From: Flavobacterium sp. KJJ
Lineage (GTDB): Bacteria; Bacteroidota; Bacteroidia; Flavobacteriales; Flavobacteriaceae
Reading direction: 5' to 3'
Assembly (NCBI RefSeq): GCF_000708595.2
Contig: NZ_JARP01000007.1
Coordinates: forward strand, 1-64,000
Length of the DNA: 64,000 nucleotides
Part shown: piece by piece, positions 9,458 through 18,357 of the stretch
Layout: every line of letters starts with the position of its first letter
Position numbering within the stretch: the first letter of the stretch is position 1
Notes under the pieces: model-generated
What the model saw: the letters and a program-made list of their open reading frames with translations, nothing else
What the model was told of the DNA's origin: nothing
Databases searched by the model: none
Made by a program: the position numbers and the translations under genes

Positions 9458-12400
9458 ATGCGTAAAATTTGTATTTTTTTACTGGTTTTATTTTGCGGTA
9501 ATGTTTTGCGATCGCAAGTAAATCCAGCAGTTCAAGATACAACTAAAACTCAGTTTTCTACAGGAAAAGTAGAGTTGAAAGATCCACCAAGCGTACTTTC
9601 AGGTTATAAATATGATCCGGTTACAGACCGTTATATTTATACCAATTCAGTTGATGGCTTCAATATCAATTATCCTCTTGTTTTAACTCCCAGAGAGTAC
9701 GAAGATTTAGTTTTGAAGGAATCTAGAAGAGATTATTTTAGAAAAAAATCTGATGCTATTGACGGTAAAAAGACAGGAAGTGAAGCTGCTAAAAAAGATC
9801 TGCTCCCCCGATATTATGTCAATTCAAGCCTTTTTGAAAGTATCTTTGGAAGTAATACTATAGATGTAAAGCCTACAGGATCAGTTGAAATGGATCTAGG
9901 TGTTCGTTACACTAAACAAGATAATCCTTCATTCTCACCTCGAAACAGATCAAGCCTTACATTTGACTTTGATCAGCGAATCAGTATGAGTTTAATGGGT
10001 AAAGTAGGTACTCGATTAGCGGTAAATGCTAATTATGACACTCAGTCTACATTTGCTTTTCAAAACTTATTCAAACTTGCCTATACGCCTTCAGAAGATG
10101 ATATTGTTCAAAACGTAGAAGTTGGTAATGTAAGCATGCCTTTAAACAGTACTCTTATTCGTGGAGCACAAAGTTTATTTGGAGTTAAGACAAAACTTCA
10201 ATTTGGCAAAACTACTGTAACCGGTGTTTTTTCGGAACAAAAATCTCAAACAAAGAGTATAGTTGCAGAAGGTGGCGGAACAGTTCAAAATTTTGATTTG
10301 TATGCTTTAGACTATGACAATGACAGACACTTCTTCTTATCTCAGTATTTTAGAAATAAATATGATGCTTCTTTAAAAAACTATCCATTTATTGATAGCC
10401 GTGTACAGATAACAAGATTAGAAGTTTGGGTAACCAACAAACAAAACAGAGTTAGCACAACAAGCAATAACTTGCGAAATATTATTGCCCTTCAAGATTT
10501 AGGTGAGGGACAGATTACAGGAGTTCCAGATAATGAAGTTGTGGTTATCAGTTCTTCAGCTGGTTTCTTTAATAATGCTCCAGATTCTCCAACAGATAAC
10601 GATAATAATAAATACAATCCTGCTGCAATTGGACAGGCGGGTTCGTATTTAAATTCGAATATTAGAGAAATTGTAACTGCTAAATCAGGTTTTAATAATA
10701 CGAATGTAAGTGAAGGAACAGATTATTCAGTTTTAGAAAATGCACGAAAATTAACTTCGAACGAATATACTTTTAATTCACAATTAGGATATATTTCTTT
10801 ACAGCAGCGTTTGGCAAATGATGAAATTTTAGCCGTTGCTTTTGAATACACTGTTGGAGGTCAGGTTTACCAAGTAGGAGAATTTGGTAGTGATGGAGTT
10901 GATGCTACAGTTGTTACTGGAAACAATAATGCAAATCAGGCGATTATTTCTCAGAGTTTGATCTTGAAAATGCTTAAAAGCAATTTGACTAACGTACAAA
11001 ATCCAGTTTGGAATTTGATGATGAAAAACGTGTATCAAATTCCACAAGCTTATCAAATTAAACAAGACGATTTTAGATTAAATATTCTTTATACAGATCC
11101 TTCGCCTATAAATTATATTACGCCAGTTTCAGGAACGACATTTCCGGCCAATCCTACAGCAGATAATAAAGTAGATCAAACTCCATTATTAAATGTATTC
11201 AACTTAGACCGATTAAACTACAACAACGATCCACAGACAGGCGGAGATGGTTTCTTTGATTACCTTCCAGGTATAACAGTTGATGTACAAAACGGGCGTA
11301 TCATTTTTACGACTAAAGAACCTTTTGGGGAATTATTGTTTAAAAAATTACAAAATTCAGGTTCTGGAGAAACGTATAATGATCCAAATACTTATAATGC
11401 AAACCAGCAGAAATACGTATTTAGAAACATGTATAGAAATACTCAATCTGGAGCTTTGCAGGACAGTGATAAAAATAAATTTTTATTGAGAGGAAAATAC
11501 AAATCTTCAGGAAATAATGGTATTCCTATCGGGGCATTTAATGTACCGCAAGGTTCTGTTGTGGTAACTGCGGCAGGTCGGGTTTTAGTTGAAGGAATCG
11601 ATTACAGTGTCGATTATCAGTTGGGCCGTGTGCAGATTTTAGATCCTTCGCTTCAGGCTTCGAATACACCAATTGAAGTTTCTTTAGAAAACAATTCTAT
11701 TTTCGGGCAACAGACTCGAAGATTCATGGGTTTCAATATTGAACATAAAATTTCAGAAAAATTTGTTATTGGCGGTACATATTTAAAAATGACCGAAAGA
11801 CCTTTTACACAAAAATCAAGTTACGGACAAGAATCTGTAAACAACACGATTTTTGGTTTTAATGGAAATTACGCAACAGAGGTTCCTTTCTTTACGAGAT
11901 TAGTAAATAAACTTCCGAATATTGATACTGATGTTCCATCAAATCTTTCGGTACGGGGAGAAATTGCATTCTTAAAACCAGATGCGCCAAAAGCAAGCGA
12001 TTTTGAGGGCGAAGCTACTATTTATGTTGATGATTTCGAAGGCTCACAATCTACAATCGATATGCGATCAGCTTATGCTTGGAGTTTAGCCTCTACACCA
12101 TTTTTGAATTCAATAAATGACAATACTTTTAATGCCAACTCCAATACTTTAGAGTACGGATATAAACGTGCAAAATTGGCATGGTATACGATTGATCCAA
12201 TTTTTTACTCTTCAAAACCTTCCGGTATTTCAAATGATGATCTGTCATTAAATACAACAAGAAGGGTTTACAGTAAAGAACTTTATCCAAATACAGATAT
12301 TGCTCAAGGCCAAATTCAAGTCATTAATACGCTTGATTTAACTTATTTCCCGGCTGATAGAGGGCCTTATAATAACAATCCAAGTTTTGGTACAAGTCCG

Positions 12401-15400
12401 GCTACTTCCAATTTTGGAGGAATTATGCGTTCTCTAAACTCTACTAATTTTGAACAAGGAAATGTAGAGTATATTCAGTTTTGGGTACTTGATCCTTACG
12501 TTGGAAATGGAGAAGCATCAACGAATAACACAGGTAAAATTTACTTCAATTTAGGTGAGATTTCTGAAGACGTATTAAAAGACGGAAGAAAACAATATGA
12601 AAATGGTTTAGGTCCAGATCAGGTATTGGTAAATCCACAACCGCTTTGGGGAGATGTTCCGGCATCTCAATCTTTAATTTATGCATTTGATACCAATACA
12701 GACAATCGTAAAAGCCAAGATGTAGGTCTTGACGGTTTGCCAAGCGCAAGAGAGGGTTCTATCTATACCAATTACGCAGGAGAAGCAGATCCAGCAGCTG
12801 ATGATTATAAGTATTATTTGAATACAGATGGAGGAGTTTTAGACCGCTACAAGCAATATAATGGTGTTGAAGGGAACTCAGCCGTAAGTGTTGATGATCC
12901 GAATAGAGGGGCAACAACTTTGCCTGACGTTGAAGATATTAATCGTGACAATACAATGAATACGATTAACGCATATTATGAATATAGTGTTGATGTTAGA
13001 CCTGGAATGCAGGTTGGACAAAATTATATTACTGATATTCGTGAAGTAAGCAATGTTGAATTGCCAAACGGCGGGACAACAACTGCAAGATGGATTCAGT
13101 TTAAAATCCCTGTTTCACAGCCACAAAATACAATCGGGAATATTACTGATTTTAGATCAATCCGTTTCATGCGTATGTTTATGACTGGTTTTAATGATCA
13201 AATGACGGTTCGTTTTGGAGCTTTAGATTTAGTCAGAGGAGAATGGAGAAGATATACAGGTACTCTTGATGCTAATGATACAAATCCAGATGATGACGGA
13301 GTTGAATTTGATGTGGCTGCAGTTAATATTCAAGAAAACAGTACAAAATGCCCGGTAAATTATGTGATTCCTCCTGGAGTGCAACGAGAGCAATTGTACA
13401 ATAATAATACAATTATCAATCAAAATGAGCAATCTCTAGCAGTTCGAGTTGGAGGAGCTGGATTGCAGTACCAAGATTCTAGAGCAGTATTTAAAAATGT
13501 AAGTGTTGATATGCGTCAATACAAGAAACTTAAAATGTTTTTACACGCAGAATCTCTTCCAAACGAAAGCACTTTGTTAGATGATGAAATGGTTGGTTTT
13601 ATTCGTTTTGGTAATGACTTCACACAAAACTATTATCAAGTCGAAATTCCGTTAAAAGTTACCGGTGCCGGCGGATCTTGTACTATAAGTCCTGATCAGG
13701 TTTGGCTGGATGATAATAATATCGATTTGGCACTTGAGTTATTGACCAAAATGAAAATTAAGGCAATGAGTATTGACATCAATTCAGATAAGCGAGATAT
13801 TAATGGCGTATATTATCCTGATGACGATTTAAGTTTAAATGGTGGAGACGGTGACAGTAAATTAAGATTAGGTATAAAAGGAAATCCAAATTTTGGTTTA
13901 GTTCGAAATTTAATGGTCGGAGTAAAGAGCAGGGCAGATCATAAAGATATTAAAGGAGAAGTTTGGTTTAACGAACTTCGTATGTCTGATTTAGATAATA
14001 AAGGCGGAATGGCGGCATTATTAAATGTTGATACCAATATGGCCGATTTTGCAACTGTTTCTGCAACGGGTAAAAAAAGTACGATTGGTTTTGGATCTTT
14101 AGAACAAGGAGCAAACGAAAGAGACCGTGAAGATATTCAGCAATATAATATTGTAACGAATTTAAATTTAGGAAAATTATTGCCACGCAAATGGGGAATT
14201 AATTTGCCATTTAATTATGCAATTGGTGAAGAAGTAATTACACCAGAATACGATCCTTTTAATCAAGATATAAAATTAGATCAGTTGCTTAGAGAAACCA
14301 CTGATGAAGCAGAAAAAGATAATATCAGGACTCGTGCAGTAGATTATACAAAACGTACAAGTGTTAATCTTATAGGAGTTAGAAAGGATAGAGCACCAGA
14401 ACAGAAACCACACGTTTATGATGTCGAAAACTTTACATTCTCGCAGTCCTACAACCAAGTAGATCGTCATGATTATGAAGTAGAAGATTATCAGGATCAG
14501 CAGTCGAATTCGGCTGTGAATTATGCATACACTTTTCAGCCTAAAGAAGTTGTTCCTTTTAAACAGACCAAATTCATGAAGAAAAGTGATTATTGGAAGC
14601 TGTTAAGTGATTTTAATTTTAATTATTTGCCTTCTAATATTACTTTTAATACTAATATTTTAAGACAAAGCAACCGCCAGCAATACAGACAAGTTGAGGT
14701 TGAGGGAATTGGTCTTGATCCTCTTTACAGAAGAAATTTTGCGTTTAATTATCAATACGGATTTGGTTATAATTTGACAAAATCTGTAAAAATAAATTAT
14801 ACTGCAGCATCAAATAATATTGTAAAAAATTATTTGAATGAAGATAATACGCCTAAAGAAGATTTTAATATTTGGGATAATTATTTTGACATAGGAACAC
14901 CAAATCAGCACTTGCAGCAGTTTATTGTGAATTGGGATCTGCCAATCAATAAAATTCCAGTTTTAAGTTTTGTAAAAGCGAGTTATTCGTATACGGCAGA
15001 TTACAGCTGGCAAAGATCTTCGACTGCGTTATCTGAATTTGTTGATGAGGACGGGACTTCATATAATTTAGGAAATACGATTCAAAACGCAAATTCAAAT
15101 ACCTTGACAACAACATTTAATATGAATATGTTGTACAAATATTTAGGTTTGACTCCAGGCGCTAAAGCAGCAAAAGCAAAACCAGCAACGCCTCCGAAAC
15201 CAGGTGAGAAAATTGTTAACACAGCCAAACCGGTTGCCAGCAGTAGTCCTTTTTATGATAGTATGATTGGAATTTTGACAAGTGTGAAAAATATTCAGGT
15301 TAATTATACTAAAAATAGCGGAACTGTTTTACCAGGTTATACGCCAAGTGTTGGTTTCTTAGGAACTTCAAAACCATCATTAGGATTTGTTTTTGGAAGC

Positions 15401-16657
15401 CAAGATGATGTTCGTTACGAAGCAGCAAAAAATGGCTGGTTAACGAATTATGATAATTTCAATCAAAATTTTACTCAGGTAACCAATAAGCTTTTAAAAG
15501 TAACAGCTAATATAGACTTATTGCCAGATTTAAAAATTGATTTAACAATGGATCGCGCGTATTCTGAAAATTCATCTGAGCAATATAGTGTTGTTAATGG
15601 AGAATATATGCCTTTGTCACCTTATACTTATGGAATGTTTTCTATTTCAACAGTATTGATAAAAACTTCTTTTGCAACTAGTAATGAAACACAATCTGCC
15701 GCTTTTGACGATTTTAGAAATAATCGTTTAGTTATTGCAAATCGTTTGGCTGAGGAGCGTTACGGCGCAGGCAGTGTGATTCCGAGATATGGGGATGCCA
15801 ATAATCCTATTCCGGCAGAAACAGATGCTAATTATGCTTTGTATACTGCCAATCAAGGATATCCTATTGGTTTTACAAAAAGCAATCAGGCGGTTTTATT
15901 GCCATCATTTTTGGCAGCATATTCTGGAGGAAATGCATCAAGCAGTTCAACAGATATTTTTAGAAGTTTCCCAATTCCAAACTGGAGTATAAAATACAAC
16001 GGTTTGATGCGCTACAAATATTTTAAAGATAAGTTTAAACGTTTTTCATTACAGCATAATTACAGAGCATCTTATACTATAAATCAGTTTAGGTCAAATT
16101 TTGATTATAATGAAAACCCAGGCGGACAAGATATAAATACCAATTTTTACAACAAAACAATTATGTCTAATGTCAATTTGGTTGAGCAGTTTAGCCCGCT
16201 TATCCGAGTAGATTTTGAGTTGAAGAGTTCGTTGCGTCTGCTTACTGAAATCAAAAAAGACAGAGCATTATCAATGAGTTTTGATAATAATTTGTTGACA
16301 GAAGTTAAGGGAATTGAATATGTTGTTGGTATGGGATATCGTTTTAAAGATGTTATTTTCTCGTCTAGATTAGCAGATAACCCAACAGGAATTATCAAAA
16401 GTGACATCAATATAAAAGCTGATTTTTCTTTTAGAAATAATGAAACATTAGTGCGCTATTTAGATTATGACAACAATCAATTGGCAGCAGGTCAAAATAT
16501 TTGGTCATTAAAACTGACAGCAGATTATGCATTCAGCAAAAACTTGACTGCTATATTTTATTACGATCATTCGTTTTCAAAAGCAGTAATTTCAACGTCG
16601 TTTCCGTTAACAAATATTAGATCAGGATTCACGCTTCGATATAATTTTGGAAATTAA
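9458..16657 (+). CDS. sprA: Type IX secretion outer-membrane translocon SprA (Sov)
   Basis: A 2399-residue protein with a signal peptide (MRKICIFLLVLFCGNVLRSQ), close to the roughly 2400 residues of F. johnsoniae SprA. Long stretches of beta-strand sequence run throughout, including RNMYRN and DDFEGSQSTIDMRSAYAW, which I recognise as SprA family sequence. A Pro/Ala/Lys linker lies near 1905-1925. It ends with amphipathic strands and an aromatic terminus (FTLRYNFGN). Known: SprA forms an exceptionally large 36-strand barrel that serves as the protein channel of the type IX system in the outer membrane. The following order gcvH, VanZ-like, deoC, remB-like agrees with the F. johnsoniae locus as I remember it. 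It is the largest gene of the window and shows no frameshift. Confidence 0.96.
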   Translation: MRKICIFLLVLFCGNVLRSQVNPAVQDTTKTQFSTGKVELKDPPSVLSGYKYDPVTDRYIYTNSVDGFNINYPLVLTPREYEDLVLKESRRDYFRKKSDAIDGKKTGSEAAKKDLLPRYYVNSSLFESIFGSNTIDVKPTGSVEMDLGVRYTKQDNPSFSPRNRSSLTFDFDQRISMSLMGKVGTRLAVNANYDTQSTFAFQNLFKLAYTPSEDDIVQNVEVGNVSMPLNSTLIRGAQSLFGVKTKLQFGKTTVTGVFSEQKSQTKSIVAEGGGTVQNFDLYALDYDNDRHFFLSQYFRNKYDASLKNYPFIDSRVQITRLEVWVTNKQNRVSTTSNNLRNIIALQDLGEGQITGVPDNEVVVISSSAGFFNNAPDSPTDNDNNKYNPAAIGQAGSYLNSNIREIVTAKSGFNNTNVSEGTDYSVLENARKLTSNEYTFNSQLGYISLQQRLANDEILAVAFEYTVGGQVYQVGEFGSDGVDATVVTGNNNANQAIISQSLILKMLKSNLTNVQNPVWNLMMKNVYQIPQAYQIKQDDFRLNILYTDPSPINYITPVSGTTFPANPTADNKVDQTPLLNVFNLDRLNYNNDPQTGGDGFFDYLPGITVDVQNGRIIFTTKEPFGELLFKKLQNSGSGETYNDPNTYNANQQKYVFRNMYRNTQSGALQDSDKNKFLLRGKYKSSGNNGIPIGAFNVPQGSVVVTAAGRVLVEGIDYSVDYQLGRVQILDPSLQASNTPIEVSLENNSIFGQQTRRFMGFNIEHKISEKFVIGGTYLKMTERPFTQKSSYGQESVNNTIFGFNGNYATEVPFFTRLVNKLPNIDTDVPSNLSVRGEIAFLKPDAPKASDFEGEATIYVDDFEGSQSTIDMRSAYAWSLASTPFLNSINDNTFNANSNTLEYGYKRAKLAWYTIDPIFYSSKPSGISNDDLSLNTTRRVYSKELYPNTDIAQGQIQVINTLDLTYFPADRGPYNNNPSFGTSPATSNFGGIMRSLNSTNFEQGNVEYIQFWVLDPYVGNGEASTNNTGKIYFNLGEISEDVLKDGRKQYENGLGPDQVLVNPQPLWGDVPASQSLIYAFDTNTDNRKSQDVGLDGLPSAREGSIYTNYAGEADPAADDYKYYLNTDGGVLDRYKQYNGVEGNSAVSVDDPNRGATTLPDVEDINRDNTMNTINAYYEYSVDVRPGMQVGQNYITDIREVSNVELPNGGTTTARWIQFKIPVSQPQNTIGNITDFRSIRFMRMFMTGFNDQMTVRFGALDLVRGEWRRYTGTLDANDTNPDDDGVEFDVAAVNIQENSTKCPVNYVIPPGVQREQLYNNNTIINQNEQSLAVRVGGAGLQYQDSRAVFKNVSVDMRQYKKLKMFLHAESLPNESTLLDDEMVGFIRFGNDFTQNYYQVEIPLKVTGAGGSCTISPDQVWLDDNNIDLALELLTKMKIKAMSIDINSDKRDINGVYYPDDDLSLNGGDGDSKLRLGIKGNPNFGLVRNLMVGVKSRADHKDIKGEVWFNELRMSDLDNKGGMAALLNVDTNMADFATVSATGKKSTIGFGSLEQGANERDREDIQQYNIVTNLNLGKLLPRKWGINLPFNYAIGEEVITPEYDPFNQDIKLDQLLRETTDEAEKDNIRTRAVDYTKRTSVNLIGVRKDRAPEQKPHVYDVENFTFSQSYNQVDRHDYEVEDYQDQQSNSAVNYAYTFQPKEVVPFKQTKFMKKSDYWKLLSDFNFNYLPSNITFNTNILRQSNRQQYRQVEVEGIGLDPLYRRNFAFNYQYGFGYNLTKSVKINYTAASNNIVKNYLNEDNTPKEDFNIWDNYFDIGTPNQHLQQFIVNWDLPINKIPVLSFVKASYSYTADYSWQRSSTALSEFVDEDGTSYNLGNTIQNANSNTLTTTFNMNMLYKYLGLTPGAKAAKAKPATPPKPGEKIVNTAKPVASSSPFYDSMIGILTSVKNIQVNYTKNSGTVLPGYTPSVGFLGTSKPSLGFVFGSQDDVRYEAAKNGWLTNYDNFNQNFTQVTNKLLKVTANIDLLPDLKIDLTMDRAYSENSSEQYSVVNGEYMPLSPYTYGMFSISTVLIKTSFATSNETQSAAFDDFRNNRLVIANRLAEERYGAGSVIPRYGDANNPIPAETDANYALYTANQGYPIGFTKSNQAVLLPSFLAAYSGGNASSSSTDIFRSFPIPNWSIKYNGLMRYKYFKDKFKRFSLQHNYRASYTINQFRSNFDYNENPGGQDINTNFYNKTIMSNVNLVEQFSPLIRVDFELKSSLRLLTEIKKDRALSMSFDNNLLTEVKGIEYVVGMGYRFKDVIFSSRLADNPTGIIKSDINIKADFSFRNNETLVRYLDYDNNQLAAGQNIWSLKLTADYAFSKNLTAIFYYDHSFSKAVISTSFPLTNIRSGFTLRYNFGN

Positions 16658-16694
16658 TTTTTAGTTTCTAAACTAGATTTCATTAGAAGATTGT

Positions 16695-16702
16695 TACATT
16701 TG
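16695..16702 (+). promoter_or_regulatory. -7 promoter element of gcvH
   Basis: TACATTTG matches TAnnTTTG and lies 39 bp before the gcvH ATG. Confidence 0.5.
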
Positions 16703-16741
16703 TGGCTTAAAAATTCAATTATCAATTTCAAACATACTATT

Positions 16742-17122
16742 ATGAGCATACCAGCAAATTTAAAGTACACAAAAGATCACGAATGGGTTAGCATCGAAGG
16801 AGATGTTGCAACTGTAGGAATTACTCATTTTGCACAAAAAGAATTAGGAGATATCGTGTATGTTGAAGTAGAAACTTTAGATCAAACACTTGATAAAGAT
16901 GAGGTTTTTGGAACCGTTGAAGCTGTAAAAACTGTTTCGGATTTATTTTTGCCTTTAACAGGAGAAATTATTGCTTTTAATGAAAGCCTAGAAAGTGCTC
17001 CAGAAACAGTAAACTCTGATCCTTACGGAGCTGGATGGATGATTAAAATAAAAATTGCTGATGCATCAGAAATAGATACTTTACTATCTGACGAAGCTTA
17101 TAAAGAACTTATTGGTGCCTAA
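16742..17122 (+). CDS. gcvH: Glycine cleavage system H protein
   Basis: 126 residues from ATG 16742. The frame extends further upstream, but that stretch contains the promoter element and the family starts at [16 protein letters not shown]. The lipoyl-carrying lysine lies in [12 protein letters not shown] (about residue 63). H protein shuttles the aminomethyl group among the P, T and L proteins of the glycine cleavage complex in the cytosol. Those partners are not in this window. The stop codon overlaps the next gene, suggesting translational coupling. Confidence 0.96.
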   Translation: MSIPANLKYTKDHEWVSIEGDVATVGITHFAQKELGDIVYVEVETLDQTLDKDEVFGTVEAVKTVSDLFLPLTGEIIAFNESLESAPETVNSDPYGAGWMIKIKIADASEIDTLLSDEAYKELIGA

Positions 17123-17498
17123 ACAACTGCTGTTAATTTGGGCAATTTTATGCTCAGGTATAATCACTTATTTTTGTTTGACAGATGCAAGTAATATTCC
17201 TGCCGTAAATTTCCCAAGTATAGATAAAATTGTACATTTTTGTTTTCATTTTGGATTTACAATTTCTTGGATTTTGTTCTTCAAAAAGGAGCTTAAAGGA
17301 AAAGCACCGGATGATTTTAAAGCCTATTTTATTTCGTTTATATTTTCTGTTTTTTTCGGAATTACAATCGAAATACTGCAAGGTGTTTTTACAATCACGA
17401 GAGCAGCTGATGTGACTGATGTTTTAGCAAATGCACTTGGAGCTTTAATTGGTGTTTTTACAGCAATAGCTTTTAAAAAGCAAATTGACAAAATATAA
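17115..17498 (+). CDS. VanZ-like family small membrane protein
   Basis: About 127 residues with four hydrophobic segments (about 5-22, 38-55, 72-93 and 100-119). The VanZ-family pattern is present: [16 protein letters not shown] and an acidic [31 protein letters not shown]. The function of these proteins is not well known; VanZ itself gives low-level teicoplanin resistance. There is no ATG. The start is GTG 17115, or TTG 17112 one codon earlier, overlapping the end of gcvH by 8-11 bases, so it is probably translated by coupling. A terminator follows directly. Confidence 0.82.
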   Translation: MPKQLLLIWAILCSGIITYFCLTDASNIPAVNFPSIDKIVHFCFHFGFTISWILFFKKELKGKAPDDFKAYFISFIFSVFFGITIEILQGVFTITRAADVTDVLANALGALIGVFTAIAFKKQIDKI

Positions 17499-17508
17499 GA
17501 ATATAATT

Positions 17509-17530
17509 ACCCACTTCGGTGGGTTTTTTA
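17509..17530 (+). terminator. Terminator after gcvH and the VanZ-like gene
   Basis: ACCCACTTCGGTGGGT hairpin with a stable TTCG loop, followed by a T run. Confidence 0.85.
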
Positions 17531-17580
17531 TTGGAAAAAAATGAAGCTTTGCAAAGAGCACTTTTTTTCAATTTAAAATG

Positions 17581-17588
17581 TATTTTTG
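17581..17588 (+). promoter_or_regulatory. -7 promoter element of deoC
   Basis: TATTTTTG matches TAnnTTTG, 25 bp before the deoC ATG. It supports the start at 17614 over an in-frame ATG at 17578 that would precede the promoter. Confidence 0.5.
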
Positions 17589-17613
17589 TGCCATTCAATG
17601 TAATAGTATAATC

Positions 17614-18357
17614 ATGAATGTTAAGCAATATTTAGATTCGACTTATTTAAAAACTGCCTCTCAAGCTGGACTTTCAGAGGAAGAAAATAATATTGTAGTT
17701 AAAAATACTATTGCCGAAGCAATTATAGAAGGTTTTAAGCTAATTATGATTCGCCCAGAAAAGGTGAGTTTGGCTAAAGAAATGATTTTAAAAGCCAATT
17801 CGACTTTGCTGGTTGGTACAGTTATAGATTTTCCAGAAGGTAACTCAGATTTGGAAACTAAGATAAAAGAAGCAAATGAGGCTATTGAAAATGGAGCTGA
17901 TGACTTGGATTTTGTTTGTAACTATGAAGCTTTCAAAAATGGTGACATTGCTTTAGTAAAAAAAGAAATCTTAATTGGAACTCAAATAGGATTAGCCAAT
18001 AACAAAACAGTAAAATGGATTATAGAAGTTGCAGCTTTAACGGATAAAGAAATTATTCAGCTTTCGGCTTTGATAAAAAATGTTGTTATTACAAATTTTA
18101 AGGAAGAAGATTATGCTTTGGTTTTTGTAAAATCATCAACAGGTTTTTTTAAAACTGAAAATGATTTGCCAAACGGAGCAACAATTCCAACAATTATTAT
18201 GATGTTAGAAAATGCATCTCCTTTGCCAGTTAAAGCGGCGGGCGGTGTACGTTCATATGATGATGCAATAGAAATGATTCGTTTAGGAGTTAAACGTATC
18301 GGAACTTCAGCAGCAAAATTAATTGCTAATGGAGAAAATACTACAAATCAATATTAA
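17614..18357 (+). CDS. deoC: Deoxyribose-phosphate aldolase
   Basis: 247 residues from ATG 17614 (MNVKQYLDSTYLKT). Class I aldolase marks are present: FPEGNSDLETK near 82-92, DDLDFVCNY, the Schiff-base lysine in VFVKSSTGF (about residue 171), and the second lysine in PVKAAGGVRSY (about 205). The enzyme cleaves 2-deoxyribose 5-phosphate to acetaldehyde and glyceraldehyde 3-phosphate in nucleoside salvage. An upstream in-frame ATG (17578) is rejected because it lies before the -7 element. The remB-like ATG follows the stop codon with no gap, so the two are cotranscribed. Confidence 0.95.
   Translation: MNVKQYLDSTYLKTASQAGLSEEENNIVVKNTIAEAIIEGFKLIMIRPEKVSLAKEMILKANSTLLVGTVIDFPEGNSDLETKIKEANEAIENGADDLDFVCNYEAFKNGDIALVKKEILIGTQIGLANNKTVKWIIEVAALTDKEIIQLSALIKNVVITNFKEEDYALVFVKSSTGFFKTENDLPNGATIPTIIMMLENASPLPVKAAGGVRSYDDAIEMIRLGVKRIGTSAAKLIANGENTTNQY

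Noticed and set aside
17578..17613. Upstream ATG start for deoC
   Set aside because: It precedes the TATTTTTG promoter element and adds 12 residues not typical of the family.
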